From: Pseudomonas sp. HMWF032
Lineage (GTDB): Bacteria > Pseudomonadota > Gammaproteobacteria > Pseudomonadales > Pseudomonadaceae
NCBI RefSeq assembly: GCF_003060885.1
Contig: NZ_QAIG01000002.1
Location: 118,512-182,511, forward strand
DNA length: 64,000 nucleotides
Direction: 5' to 3'
Part shown: positions 37,092 to 45,128 of the stretch, piece after piece
Position numbering within the stretch: the stretch's first letter is position 1
How the letters are laid out: each line of letters begins with the position of its first letter
The notes under the pieces: model-generated
The model's input: the letters and a program-made list of their open reading frames with translations, nothing else
Databases searched by the model: none
Told to the model about the DNA's origin: nothing
Program-made: the position numbers and the translations under genes

Positions 37092-37679
37092 TTATACCCA
37101 GGTGTTCAGCTTCAAGTCCCGCGAACTCAGCCGCAAAAACTGATCGCTGGCTTTGACCAATAGCGCGTGCTCGTCAACGGTCAGCTCCTGGCTCTTGCTG
37201 CCCTGTGCTTCGCAACGATACAGGGTTCTTCCGCCTTCTTCGCGCAGGCGCTGGTAGCGCTGGCTGCGGGCTTCCACCTTGAGGGTCAGCAAGTCGATAT
37301 AGGCCACCTGTAACGATTCACTCTGGCCGGTTTCCAGCGCGCAGCGTTGCAGGGCTGGGGTGTGGGTAAAGGGTGAGTCGGACAGCATGATTTGCTGACA
37401 TTCACTGAGATCGGGGCGAGGTTCGCCGTTGTGAAACCAGTTGCCTCGAATATCACGCCTCAGATTGAGGCTGCGTTGACCATGGTTGTCCACTTTCAGC
37501 CACAGGTGACGAAAGCGCCAGCGCGGGTCGCAGTTGATGACATAGGTAGCGGCGATGCTATTGCCGCGCAGGCTTTGCATCAGATGGCTGGTGGCGTTGA
37601 TGCCATGCTCATCAATGTTCAGGCGCAGATTCTCCACGCCAGGGTTGTACCAGGGTTTCCATACCAGGGTCTGCTGCAT
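37092..37679 (-). CDS. Putative glycolipid-binding protein
   Basis: 195 residues from the ATG at 37679, with GGAG eight bases upstream (a longer frame reaches 37730). The N-terminal LVWKPWYNPGVENLRLNID and the body (IAATYVINCDPRWRFRHLWLKV, then a paired LNLRRDIRGNWFHNGEPRPDLSECQQIML) match the putative glycolipid-binding family (PF06475). The family has a spiral beta-barrel fold, and its ligand role is only proposed. No signal peptide is seen. Confidence 0.72.
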   Translation of the reverse strand: MQQTLVWKPWYNPGVENLRLNIDEHGINATSHLMQSLRGNSIAATYVINCDPRWRFRHLWLKVDNHGQRSLNLRRDIRGNWFHNGEPRPDLSECQQIMLSDSPFTHTPALQRCALETGQSESLQVAYIDLLTLKVEARSQRYQRLREEGGRTLYRCEAQGSKSQELTVDEHALLVKASDQFLRLSSRDLKLNTWV

Positions 37680-37909
37680 AAAAGCGACTCCAAGCCAGGT
37701 AAGGGGCGTGAACCTGGGAAGAGCGGCCATAACACTATACGGACCACCTTCCCTGGTGTTCTCGTTCGTCTCATGGCGCGCAGCTTAGAGTGATTCACGT
37801 GTGGTGTCTGTCAGCCTTTGCCGACAATTGCACGTTTTATGACCCGGCAATGGCTTGCAGATGCTGTATGACGGCAGAAGATGGCTTCTGGCTACTATGG
37901 GGCAGATAT
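37680..37909. other. 230-base intergenic region
   Basis: It lies between the glycolipid-binding gene and the end of the pterin operon, both on the minus strand. I see no coding frame, terminator or repeat I can support. Confidence 0.4.
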
Positions 37910-38254
37910 TTATACTGCCTTGTGGCGCAGAGAGGCGTGTTCGAAACGCACGCCTGGCAGGCCTGTGCTCATCAGTGCGCGGATATTGCCATGGTCGTTG
38001 CCGCTTGGCGTGGCCAGCACGCTGCGGTAATGCTCGCCGAAGCACAGCAGGGCTTCTTCCAGGCTCAGGTTTTCAAGGATCGCCAGCCCCAGTGTCTTGC
38101 ATGACCCTTCGTTTTGTCCGGCTGCGTTGTGTACATCACCGTTGCTGAATGCGCTTGGTTGGTACTGGTAGTGCTCGGCAATAAATGCCAGGGTTTCAGC
38201 GAAGGTAAAGTGTTCATTGCGCAGCTTGGCGCGAAACTCGATCAGACGGCTCAT
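37910..38254 (-). CDS. HopJ-type protein
   Basis: 114 residues: HFTFAETLAFIAEHYQYQPSAFSNGDVHNAAGQNEGSCK then FGEHYRSVLATPSGNDHGNIRAL, the pattern of the HopJ family. The name comes from a P. syringae type III effector, but homologues are widespread in bacteria without type III secretion and their role is unknown. It overlaps the DUF1244 gene by four bases (ATGA) at the end of the fol operon. Confidence 0.85.
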   Translation of the reverse strand: MSRLIEFRAKLRNEHFTFAETLAFIAEHYQYQPSAFSNGDVHNAAGQNEGSCKTLGLAILENLSLEEALLCFGEHYRSVLATPSGNDHGNIRALMSTGLPGVRFEHASLRHKAV

Positions 38255-38544
38255 GCGGGTTTTCCTTTATCGAAGGCGGCTTGCTGCTCGGCGCTGGCTT
38301 CCTTCTGGTATTTGGCTTTCCACTCGGCATAGGGCATGCCATAAACCTCTTCACGGGCTTCATCCGGGGTGATGGCAACGCCGATATCGTCGGCTGCGGC
38401 TTTGAACCACTTGGACAGGCAGTTACGGCAGAAGCCGGCAAGGTTCATCATGTCGATGTTCTGTACATCGGGGCGGGAACGCAGGTGTTGCACCAGGCTG
38501 CGAAAGGCGGCGGCTTCAAGTTCGAGACGTTCTTGCTCGGTCAT
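38251..38544 (-). CDS. DUF1244 protein
   Basis: 97 residues from the ATG at 38544. The signature MMNLAGFCRNCLSKWFKAAADDIGVAITPDEAREEVYGMPYAEWKAKYQ is that of DUF1244 proteins and holds a conserved CxxC pair. The function is unknown. A longer frame to 38598 lacks support. It lies between folX and the HopJ gene and is probably in their operon, with a 101-base gap after folX. Confidence 0.87.
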   Translation of the reverse strand: MTEQERLELEAAAFRSLVQHLRSRPDVQNIDMMNLAGFCRNCLSKWFKAAADDIGVAITPDEAREEVYGMPYAEWKAKYQKEASAEQQAAFDKGKPA

Positions 38545-38645
38545 GGCGATGCTCTCTGATTGCAGGCGAGGAGACGTTGGCGGCGATGATAGAAGCATGC
38601 CCGTCTGGCGGCAACGGCCCCGGCGCAGGACGCGCCGGGAATCGG

Positions 38646-39017
38646 CTAGCGGTGGCCGGCGAGGGTGATCGACACCGATTCGGCAAAGCGCAGGGCGTGC
38701 AGTTTGTCCACTTCCACCTCGGCGTAGCGCACGTCGGGATTGGTCATGACCAGGTCGAGAATTTCCTGGGTCATACGCTCCAGCAGGGCGAAACGGTTTT
38801 CTTCAACGTGGCGAATCACCGCCTTGGTGATGGTGCGATAGTTCAGCGCGTGGTCGATATCGTTGTCACGCACGGCGTCAGCGGCAGGGTAGAGGATGGT
38901 GAGGTTGATCAACACGTCCTGCTTGTTGTTGATTTCCTCTTCCTTGATGCCGATGTAGGTGCGCAGGCGCAGATCCTTGACGCGGATGCGCGCCATCCCA
39001 GGTTCCAGTCTCGGCAT
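38646..39017 (-). CDS. folX: Dihydroneopterin triphosphate 2'-epimerase
   Basis: 123 residues. [27 protein letters not shown] and the C-terminal [13 protein letters not shown] are typical of the FolB/FolX fold. The gene order folM-folE-folX, as in P. aeruginosa, makes FolX more likely than FolB. It epimerises dihydroneopterin triphosphate to the monapterin form on the way to tetrahydromonapterin. The start ATG at 39017 overlaps the folE stop (TAATG). Confidence 0.87.
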   Translation of the reverse strand: MPRLEPGMARIRVKDLRLRTYIGIKEEEINNKQDVLINLTILYPAADAVRDNDIDHALNYRTITKAVIRHVEENRFALLERMTQEILDLVMTNPDVRYAEVEVDKLHALRFAESVSITLAGHR

Positions 39018-39577
39018 TACTTGCTCCGTCCGATCAGTTGCAGGAATTCGTGGCGAGTGTTGCAGGATTCGCGGAAGGCTCCAAGCATCACCGAGGAGGT
39101 CATCACCGAGTTCTGCTTTTCCACGCCGCGCATCATCATGCACATGTGCTTGGCTTCTACCACCACGGCTACGCCAGCAGCGTTGGTCACCTGCTGGATC
39201 GCGTCGGCGATCTGCTTGGTGAGGTTTTCCTGAATCTGCAGGCGCCGCGCGTACATGTCGACAATGCGCGCTACTTTGGACAGGCCGAGCACCTTGCCGG
39301 TAGGAATGTAGGCGACGTGAGCCTTACCGATAAACGGCAGCATATGGTGCTCGCACAATGAGTACAGCTCGATATCGCGAACGATCACCATCTCATCGTT
39401 ATCGGACTCGAACAGTGCGCCGTTGACCACTTCGTCCAGGCTCTTGTGGTAACCGTTGCACAGGTATTGCATGGCCTTAGCGGCACGTTTCGGCGTGTCC
39501 AGCAGGCCTTCGCGTTCTGGGTTTTCACCGACGCCAAGAAGAATTTCACGGTAGTGATCGGGCAGTTCAGGGGTCAT
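39017..39577 (-). CDS. folE: GTP cyclohydrolase I
   Basis: 186 residues. Zinc ligands and active site are visible: LCEHHMLPF (Cys75, His77, His78), [23 protein letters not shown] and KHMCMMMRG with the second zinc cysteine. It makes 7,8-dihydroneopterin triphosphate from GTP, the first step of pterin synthesis. It is the middle gene of folM-folE-folX, with 22 bases after folM. The TGTACA sites upstream of folM would control it if the operon is one transcript. Confidence 0.95.
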   Translation of the reverse strand: MTPELPDHYREILLGVGENPEREGLLDTPKRAAKAMQYLCNGYHKSLDEVVNGALFESDNDEMVIVRDIELYSLCEHHMLPFIGKAHVAYIPTGKVLGLSKVARIVDMYARRLQIQENLTKQIADAIQQVTNAAGVAVVVEAKHMCMMMRGVEKQNSVMTSSVMLGAFRESCNTRHEFLQLIGRSK

Positions 39578-39599
39578 TGCAAGGTCCTCGCGGCCGGGT

Positions 39600-40310
39600 T
39601 CATTTGAGATGGCGGCCGCCGTTGACAGTAAGAGTTGTGCCGGTTACGTAGGGGTTATCAAGCAGGTAGCGCAAGCTTTGGTAGATCACCTGTGGCCCGG
39701 GTTCGATGCCCAATGCCGATTTGCTCAGGGTTTTACTGCGGTAGTCGGGGTCATCATCCGGATTGAACATGATCAGTGCTGGGGCAATGCCGTTGACCTT
39801 GATCTGCGGGGCAAAACGCGCAGCAAACGATAGGGTCAAACTGTCCAGTCCGGCCTTGCTGGCGCAGTAGGCCGGCCTGTTGGCGCTGCCCTTGCGCGCC
39901 ACGTCATCACTGATATGCACGATATCGGCGGGCGTCGAGTGGTGCAGCAATGTTGCGCAGTGCAGGTTGATCAGGTACGGCGCAAGCATGTGCACACTGA
40001 ACAGCTGCTGGAAGGCGGCTGCTTCTTCTCCCGGTGTTTCAATCAGCCAGTCGGAGGCGTTGTGCACGATGGCGCGCAGGCTGTCGGTGTGGCGCTTGAG
40101 TCGTTCGATAAATGCCAGTATGCCGGCTTCGCTGGCAAAGTCTGCCTGCAGGGTCAAGGCGCCACGCTGCCTTAGTGCTTGGAGGCTGTCGCGCTCGTTG
40201 CGGTAGGTGATGATCACTGCATGACCGTCATCCAGCAGGCGTTCGGCGCAATACAGACCAATGCGCTGGCTGGCTCCGGTTATCAGAATAGGGGCGGCGC
40301 TGGCGCTCAT
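39600..40310 (-). CDS. folM: Dihydromonapterin reductase (SDR family)
   Basis: 236 residues. Cofactor loop [32 protein letters not shown] and the catalytic Tyr-x-x-x-Lys in [38 protein letters not shown]. FolM reduces dihydromonapterin to tetrahydromonapterin, the cofactor of bacterial phenylalanine hydroxylase. It is the first gene of the pterin operon. A TTGTACA site overlaps the likely -35 region 90-130 bases upstream. Confidence 0.9.
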   Translation of the reverse strand: MSASAAPILITGASQRIGLYCAERLLDDGHAVIITYRNERDSLQALRQRGALTLQADFASEAGILAFIERLKRHTDSLRAIVHNASDWLIETPGEEAAAFQQLFSVHMLAPYLINLHCATLLHHSTPADIVHISDDVARKGSANRPAYCASKAGLDSLTLSFAARFAPQIKVNGIAPALIMFNPDDDPDYRSKTLSKSALGIEPGPQVIYQSLRYLLDNPYVTGTTLTVNGGRHLK

Positions 40311-40402
40311 GATCGACTCGACGGAAATAAGGGGTGGGTCCAGCGACGCTGCGCCGGGTTACCTGACCAGTAGGGCGCGGCCTCGACTGAACCAAGAGTA
40401 AA

Positions 40403-40429
40403 GTTATACCAGCAATAGGCTTTGTACAA
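40403..40429 (-). promoter_or_regulatory. folM-operon promoter with a TGTACA box
   Basis: On the minus strand TTGTACAA (40422-40429, a perfect palindrome) stands where a -35 would, and TATAAC (40403-40408), preceded by TGG as an extended -10, follows after 15 bases. A MerR-type regulator would be expected to bind a box here. Promoter assignment is by eye. Confidence 0.5.
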
Positions 40430-40536
40430 CCATGTGGGGAGTGAGGGTACTGGCTGTTTATGGCTTTCCACCCTAATTCATTGGGTTGTATCGATATTTT
40501 TTTTCGGGGGTAGGCTCAATAAAATTGTTTTTATCG

Positions 40537-40561
40537 TGTACAAGATTGGTTTTCTTGTACA
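40537..40561 (+). promoter_or_regulatory. TGTACA inverted-repeat operator
   Basis: TGTACAAGA (40537-40545) and TCTTGTACA (40553-40561) are perfect 9-bp inverted arms around seven bases, ending four bases before the ATG at 40565. It is the most symmetrical of the TGTACA sites and belongs to the same cluster as 40423, 41321 and 42430-42526. A bound regulator would block translation-start-proximal transcription. Confidence 0.6.
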
Positions 40562-40564
40562 GGT

Positions 40565-40870
40565 ATGTGGGTGATGAAGTCTTGGCAACTGAGTGTGGCG
40601 CTGATCTGCGGACGCGTGCGGCATGTTGAAGTGTTGACGCTACGTTGCTGTGGCTATCAGGTGCGTGTCGTCAGTCGGGCCGGGTCTGCACGCATGCTGG
40701 ATTACGCCGTTGGACGGTCGCTGTGGCCCAACCTGGCGCTACTCAAGATGCGTTTACGGCGGTGCGGGGTGCGTCAGGTATTGTTATTCCAGCCGGAAAG
40801 TCACGATGAAATCATCGGTCGCCCTGTATTGCTTGAGGCCGATCCTGGGCTTTGGTTACGCCTGCGCTAG
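40565..40870 (+). CDS. Small hypothetical protein, perhaps DUF6482-like
   Basis: 101 residues from the ATG at 40565; an in-frame ATG at 40574 may be the real start, since no strong ribosome site is seen. The pattern of a middle basic-hydrophobic region and a late HDEIIGRPVLLE resembles the small pseudomonad DUF6482 family, but I am unsure. It is divergent from folM, preceded by the strongest TGTACA palindrome, and convergent with the DCC gene, with only four bases between the stops. Confidence 0.55.
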   Translation: MWVMKSWQLSVALICGRVRHVEVLTLRCCGYQVRVVSRAGSARMLDYAVGRSLWPNLALLKMRLRRCGVRQVLLFQPESHDEIIGRPVLLEADPGLWLRLR

Positions 40871-40874
40871 CCCG

Positions 40875-41297
40875 TCAGCGCGTGGATGTGCTGTCGCACT
40901 GTTGCTTACGGCAGCGTTGGCTGCCGTCGGGGTGTGGCAGCCAGCCGAGGTGGGGGCGCAGTTGGCAGAACAGTCGATAGGCCAGTTCCAGAAGGGGGCG
41001 TAATGCTGGCCAGGTCAGGGGCGTGGCCCAGCGGCCAAGGCCGGCGGCGCGCCAACTCCATAGCGTGGCATCCAGACCTGTGACCCAGTGGCCGTCGGCG
41101 AAGCGTGCGTGCAGACGGTTTTGCAGGGCTGATCGAGTTTGCCCGATGGTTTCGGGGTGGAAATCGGCCAGGCTGATGTCGACCAGGCAAAGGCGCTCTA
41201 CGCAGGCGTGTTGGCGCAGCATGTGGATTTCACGTGCGCAGAGCGGACAGTCGCCGTCGTAGTAAAGGGTCAGTGGCCACACCGGTTGCTTGTTCAT
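40875..41297 (-). CDS. DCC-family (DUF393) thiol-disulfide oxidoreductase-like protein
   Basis: 140 residues with the family signature YYDGDCPLCAREI near the N-terminus (two cysteines in DCPLC) and the WAWR-like LWSWRAAGLGRW and AYRLF segments of DUF393. The family is thioredoxin-like, but its substrates are unknown. It is divergent from the MerR gene, and the 76-base gap between them carries paired TGTATA/TGTACA boxes. Confidence 0.85.
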   Translation of the reverse strand: MNKQPVWPLTLYYDGDCPLCAREIHMLRQHACVERLCLVDISLADFHPETIGQTRSALQNRLHARFADGHWVTGLDATLWSWRAAGLGRWATPLTWPALRPLLELAYRLFCQLRPHLGWLPHPDGSQRCRKQQCDSTSTR

Positions 41298-41307
41298 TGT
41301 CTAGGCC

Positions 41308-41329
41308 TTTGTATAGGTTTTGTACAAAG
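41308..41329. promoter_or_regulatory. Paired TGTATA/TGTACA boxes between DCC and MerR genes
   Basis: TGTATA (41310-41315) and TGTACA (41321-41326) are direct repeats exactly 11 bp apart, and CTTTGTA with TACAAAG also frames them as an inverted repeat. An 11-bp direct-repeat spacing is the operator design of CarH/LitR proteins. The site suggests autoregulation of the MerR gene and control of the divergent gene. Confidence 0.6.
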
Positions 41330-41373
41330 TATGCCGTTAATAGCTGAGTTACAATGCGCGCACCCTTTTTCCT

Positions 41374-42342
41374 ATGAAACCTCCGCCCATGTCCGATCTC
41401 GTTGGTGCGTCGTCTCTCGTTTCGAGTGCCCTCAAGCAGGAGGAGCTCTTTCCCATACGCGAAGTGGCGCGCCTTACGGGCGTCAACCCGGTGACCCTGC
41501 GGGCCTGGGAGCGGCGCTATGGTCTGATTCAGCCAACCCGCACTGACAGCGGTCATCGTCTTTATTCCCAGGCTGAAATTGAAGCCGTGCGCAATATTCT
41601 GGCGTGGATTGAGCGCGGTGTGGCGGTCAGTAAAGTTGGCAAGATTTTGGCCAAAAGCGCTCCTATCAAGGCTGCCAGTTCGCCGATCTATGAAGAGGTC
41701 AGCGCCGGCGAGTGGGGGGAGTGGCAGACCCAGTTGCGCCGAGCCATCAGTGCCTTCGATGAGCTGCGCCTGGATCGTCTGTACGGGCAGATTTTTTCCA
41801 GTTACCCGCTGCCAGTGGTGTTTCAGGACATCCTGATGCCGCTCTGGCAGGAGTTGCTGTTACGTCAGGATGAATACGGTCAGGCCAGCGAATGGCTGTT
41901 TCTCGACACATTTCTTCGGGCACGTGCACTGCAACGTTTGCAGGCACTGCGTACCCAGGTTGAAGATCGCGTATTGCTCGCGGCCTTGCCCGGACACTGT
42001 CGTGAACTGGAGTTACTGGTCGCCGGCTTGCTGCTGAGTAATGCTGATACGGCCGTCAGCGTGCTGGGTCTTGGTCAGCCGCTGGAGGAGCTGACCCTGA
42101 TCTGCGAGAAAATGCAGCCCCAGGCCTTGGTGCTGTTCTCCAATCAACCGCCCAGCGATGACTTGCCCAAAGTATTGTCACGTCTGGCGCTGGCGCTGGC
42201 TTGTCCACTGGTGATGGCGGGTGACGGCGCCGATCTGGCCGAGGAAAGCCTGAGGGGTTCCCCGATTGCATGTCTGGGCAATGAAGGTCGTCTGATGCAG
42301 CGGCGCCTGCAGCAATTCCTGGCGGGTCACCTGGATACCTGA
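41374..42342 (+). CDS. MerR-family regulator, LitR/CarH type without a cobalamin motif
   Basis: 322 residues (or 317 from a second ATG at 41389; neither has a clear ribosome site). The HTH FPIREVARLTGVNPVTLRAWERRYGLIQPTRTDSGHRLYSQAEIEAV is that of CarH/LitR photoregulators. The C-terminal half keeps the B12-fold outline (LLAALPGHCRELELLVAGLLLSNADTAVSVLGLGQPLEEL) but has no DxHxxG, so cobalamin probably does not bind. In P. putida, class II LitR proteins of this kind take their light signal from a LOV protein (from memory). A LOV gene lies 2.8 kb downstream here. It should bind the TGTACA boxes around it (inference). Confidence 0.85.
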   Translation: MKPPPMSDLVGASSLVSSALKQEELFPIREVARLTGVNPVTLRAWERRYGLIQPTRTDSGHRLYSQAEIEAVRNILAWIERGVAVSKVGKILAKSAPIKAASSPIYEEVSAGEWGEWQTQLRRAISAFDELRLDRLYGQIFSSYPLPVVFQDILMPLWQELLLRQDEYGQASEWLFLDTFLRARALQRLQALRTQVEDRVLLAALPGHCRELELLVAGLLLSNADTAVSVLGLGQPLEELTLICEKMQPQALVLFSNQPPSDDLPKVLSRLALALACPLVMAGDGADLAEESLRGSPIACLGNEGRLMQRRLQQFLAGHLDT

Positions 42343-42429
42343 ACCCTTCGTCAATGCTCTGAAACCCCAGCCGCAGCCTTTACGGTTGTGCCTCGCTGTG
42401 CGTACTGCCGGTCGCGGAAATTTTATACT

Positions 42430-42446
42430 TGTACATCTTGTACAAG
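42430..42446. promoter_or_regulatory. Two adjoining TGTACA boxes
   Basis: TGTACA at 42430-42435 and again at 42439-42444, the second inside the perfect 10-bp palindrome CTTGTACAAG (42437-42446). They lie 109 bases upstream of the acyl-CoA dehydrogenase and 88 bases after the MerR stop. They share the hexamer with the other sites of the cluster. Confidence 0.55.
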
Positions 42447-42473
42447 AAAAGCTTGCTGCTTGAGATTTTTGTC

Positions 42474-42526
42474 TGTACAAAAGCTATACATTGTTTGTTT
42501 GTGTATAGCTTGCATCCACTTGTACA
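42474..42526 (+). promoter_or_regulatory. Array of TGTACA-type boxes upstream of the acyl-CoA dehydrogenase
   Basis: TGTACA (42474-42479) and TATACA (42485-42490) are 11 bp apart; GCTATACA (42483-42490) and TGTATAGC (42502-42509) are perfect inverted arms; a further TGTACA (42521-42526) lies 18 bases before the ATG. So at least four half-sites occur in 53 bases. No unambiguous -10/-35 pair stands out. Confidence 0.55.
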
Positions 42527-42544
42527 GCTTGAGGACTCAGCGAC

Positions 42545-44323
42545 ATGACCCAATACCGCGCACCCCTTCGTGACATGCGTTTCGTTTTTGACGAGGTGCT
42601 CGACGCTTATGCCACCTTGCAGTCGCTGCCTAGTCAGCGCGAGTTCGGAAACGACCTCGGTGGCGCCATTCTGGAAGAAGCCGCCAAATTGGCGGAGAAC
42701 GTGCTGGCCCCATTGAATGGCTCAGGTGACAAGCAAGGCTGCGCATATGATCCGCAGAGTAAATCAGTAAAAACCCCAGAGGGTTTTCGGGCGGCCTATC
42801 AGCAGTTTGCCGAAGGTGGCTGGACCGCGCTGGCGTGTACCCCGGAGTTTGGCGGCCAGGGCTTGCCCCACGTGCTGAACATGATGGTTGAAGAGATGGT
42901 CTGCTCGGCCAATCTCTCGCTGGGCATGTACCCAGGGCTGACCCACGGTGCGATCAATGCGCTGACCGCTCACGGCGCGCGCGACCTGCAGGAGCGCTAT
43001 CTGCCGAAACTGATCAGTGGCGAGTGGACCGGCACCATGTGCCTGACAGAGCCGCAGTGCGGCACCGATCTGGGCTTGATTCGTACCCGTGCTGTACCGC
43101 AGGCGGACGGCAGCTATGCCATCAGCGGCACCAAAATCTGGATTACTGGCGGTGAACATGATCTGGCCGACAACATCTTGCACTTGGTACTGGCCAAACT
43201 GCCTGATGCACCGGACAGCGTGAAAGGTATTTCGCTGTTTCTGGTGCCCAAGTTCCTTGCAGACGGCAGCCGTAATCCGGCGTTCTGTGGTGGCCTGGAA
43301 CATAAGATGGGCATCAAGGGTTCGGCCACGTGTGTGATGAACTTCGAGGGCGCTCAAGGCTGGTTGATCGGCGAGCCGAACAAGGGGCTCAAATGCATGT
43401 TCACCATGATGAACTCGGCGCGTCTGATGGTTGGCATGCAGGGCCTCGGCATTGCTGAAACTGCCTATCAGGTCAGTCTCGGTTTCGCCAAGGAACGCTT
43501 GCAGAGTCGCTCACTATCTGGCCCGAAAGCGGCGGACAAACCCGCCGATCCGATCATCGTGCACCCCGATGTGCGCCGCATGCTCCTGCGGCAGAAAGTG
43601 ATGATCGAAGGTTGTCGCGCGCTGGCTTATTTCACCGGCTTGCATGAAGACGTTGGCCATGATCACGAAGACCCTGCGGTACGCCAGCAGGCGGATGATC
43701 TGGTGCAGTTGCTGACGCCGGTGGTCAAGGCCTTCCTGACTGACGAAGGCTTCAACTGCGCCAACGAAGGCCTGCAGGTGCTGGGTGGTTCCGGCTTCAC
43801 TGAAGACTGGGGCATTGAGCAACTGGTGCGCGATTCACGGATTACCCGCATCTATGAAGGCACCAATGGTATTCAGGCGCTTGACCTGGTTGGCCGCAAG
43901 CTGGGGCTAGGGGGCGGCCGTGCCGTGCGTAATTACTTTGCCCTGATTGAAGGCTGGCTCAAGGCCAATGCCGAGGCAGAGCATGTGCCTGCCGTGGGTG
44001 CAGCGCTTAAACAATTGCAACAAGCCACGCTGTGGATTGCCAGCGAAGGCATGAAAGACCCCGAGCAGGCCGGTGCGGCGGCCACGCCTTATCTGCGTCT
44101 GTTTGCCCTGACCAGCCTGGCCTGGATGTGGGCGCGCATGGCTGCGGTGGCCAAGGCCAGGTTGGCGGCCGGCAGCACGGAAACCCTGTTCTACGGCGCC
44201 AAGCTTAAATCCGCTGACTTCTTTATGGCCCGCATCCTGACTGAAACCGACAGCCTGTTGGCTGAGGTCAAGGCCGGCAAAGCCACCCTGATGGCCTTCA
44301 GTGATGAGGAGTTTGCTGCCTGA
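42545..44323 (+). CDS. Acyl-CoA dehydrogenase with extended C-terminal domain
   Basis: 592 residues, longer than the 380 of classical enzymes; it matches the DmdC/FadE-like pseudomonad family. Visible: the FAD/active-site segment GTMCLTEPQCGTDLGLIRTRA, ITGGEHDL, and near the middle LQVLGGSGFTEDWGIEQLVRDSRITRIYEGTNGIQALDL, the catalytic-base region. GAGGA is nine bases before the ATG. The substrate is probably a fatty or methylmercapto acyl-CoA; chain length is unknown. Its promoter carries the TGTACA array. Confidence 0.9.
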   Translation: MTQYRAPLRDMRFVFDEVLDAYATLQSLPSQREFGNDLGGAILEEAAKLAENVLAPLNGSGDKQGCAYDPQSKSVKTPEGFRAAYQQFAEGGWTALACTPEFGGQGLPHVLNMMVEEMVCSANLSLGMYPGLTHGAINALTAHGARDLQERYLPKLISGEWTGTMCLTEPQCGTDLGLIRTRAVPQADGSYAISGTKIWITGGEHDLADNILHLVLAKLPDAPDSVKGISLFLVPKFLADGSRNPAFCGGLEHKMGIKGSATCVMNFEGAQGWLIGEPNKGLKCMFTMMNSARLMVGMQGLGIAETAYQVSLGFAKERLQSRSLSGPKAADKPADPIIVHPDVRRMLLRQKVMIEGCRALAYFTGLHEDVGHDHEDPAVRQQADDLVQLLTPVVKAFLTDEGFNCANEGLQVLGGSGFTEDWGIEQLVRDSRITRIYEGTNGIQALDLVGRKLGLGGGRAVRNYFALIEGWLKANAEAEHVPAVGAALKQLQQATLWIASEGMKDPEQAGAAATPYLRLFALTSLAWMWARMAAVAKARLAAGSTETLFYGAKLKSADFFMARILTETDSLLAEVKAGKATLMAFSDEEFAA

Positions 44324-44390
44324 ATCGACTGCGCAATCCGGTAGCCATCAGTTCCGCCCATTTTCGGTTATCGGATTTTTTTATCCCTGC

Positions 44391-44442
44391 TGCAGGCGCT
44401 TCGCCTGCACCTTAGGCCCGCGCTGATTGCGGGTCTTTTTTT
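44391..44442. terminator. Rho-independent terminator after the acyl-CoA dehydrogenase
   Basis: Two hairpins: TGCAGGCG, ctt, CGCCTGCA (44391-44409), then CCCGC (44417-44421) and GCGGG (44429-44433) followed by seven T's. The second is a classic terminator on the plus strand. It lies 68-120 bases after the stop and separates this gene from the converging PilZ-like gene. Confidence 0.85.
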
Positions 44443-44465
44443 GCCTGCCATTCTGCTTTGGGCGT

Positions 44466-45095
44466 TTAGCCGTTCCGGGCCTGCTGGCGTTGTTCCTGCT
44501 GCAGGTGCTGCTGATAGATGAACTGGCGTAACTGCTCGTCGCTATGCCGGTCGAGGGTATGCAGCTGGTAGGCCAGCAGGCCGTCTTCGGTGGCGCGTAC
44601 GAAGGTTCCGGTCACGGCAACCGGGCGGTGTTCGCCTACCGGCAGGATGCGCCGAAAACGCCTAGGTGGCTGGCCGGTGCCACGGTGTTCAACCAGCGCG
44701 CCATTCATCGACAGCTGGTGAATCCATAGATCGCTCGGTTGTGTACTTGGCGTATGCAGCGGTATCGGTTCGGGCAGGGGCGAGCGCCAGGCGCGGTTGA
44801 TTTCACCTTCATCGAAAATCTGCGGGGCGCTGAGTTGCAGGCAGGGCGCGTTTTGTTCGTCCTGGCTGAGGCGCAGGTCAAAGGTCAGGTGCTGATTGGC
44901 GATATGCGCATGCAGGCTCAGCTGTTCATTGGCTGCGCAGTGCGACAGCAGTTCGCTGAGTTGTTTGCCGAGGTCTACTGGCAGGCGCGGTTGGCTGCGC
45001 TGCTCGGTGGTGCCGGGTTGATGCAGCTGGCGGATAAACGCCAGTTCTGCCTGGGTCAGGAGTGCCTGTTCTTGCATGGGGGCGGTCTGTATCAA
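44466..45095 (-). CDS. PilZ-like domain protein (tentative)
   Basis: 209 residues (203 from a second ATG at 45077). Residues about 95-195 have the PilZ outline: WRSPLPEPIPLH, then LWIHQLSMNGALVEH, which fits the (D/N)-x-S-x-x-G motif with its first residue changed, and the late DEQLRQFIYQQHLQQEQR helix typical of PilZ C-termini. The leading RxxxR arginine motif is not clear, so c-di-GMP binding is uncertain. It starts 33 bases downstream of the LOV gene, so both are probably in one operon. Confidence 0.5.
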   Translation of the reverse strand: MIQTAPMQEQALLTQAELAFIRQLHQPGTTEQRSQPRLPVDLGKQLSELLSHCAANEQLSLHAHIANQHLTFDLRLSQDEQNAPCLQLSAPQIFDEGEINRAWRSPLPEPIPLHTPSTQPSDLWIHQLSMNGALVEHRGTGQPPRRFRRILPVGEHRPVAVTGTFVRATEDGLLAYQLHTLDRHSDEQLRQFIYQQHLQQEQRQQARNG

Positions 45096-45128
45096 GCTCT
45101 GAAGCTGTTGTGACCGCTGCTCTGGGGA

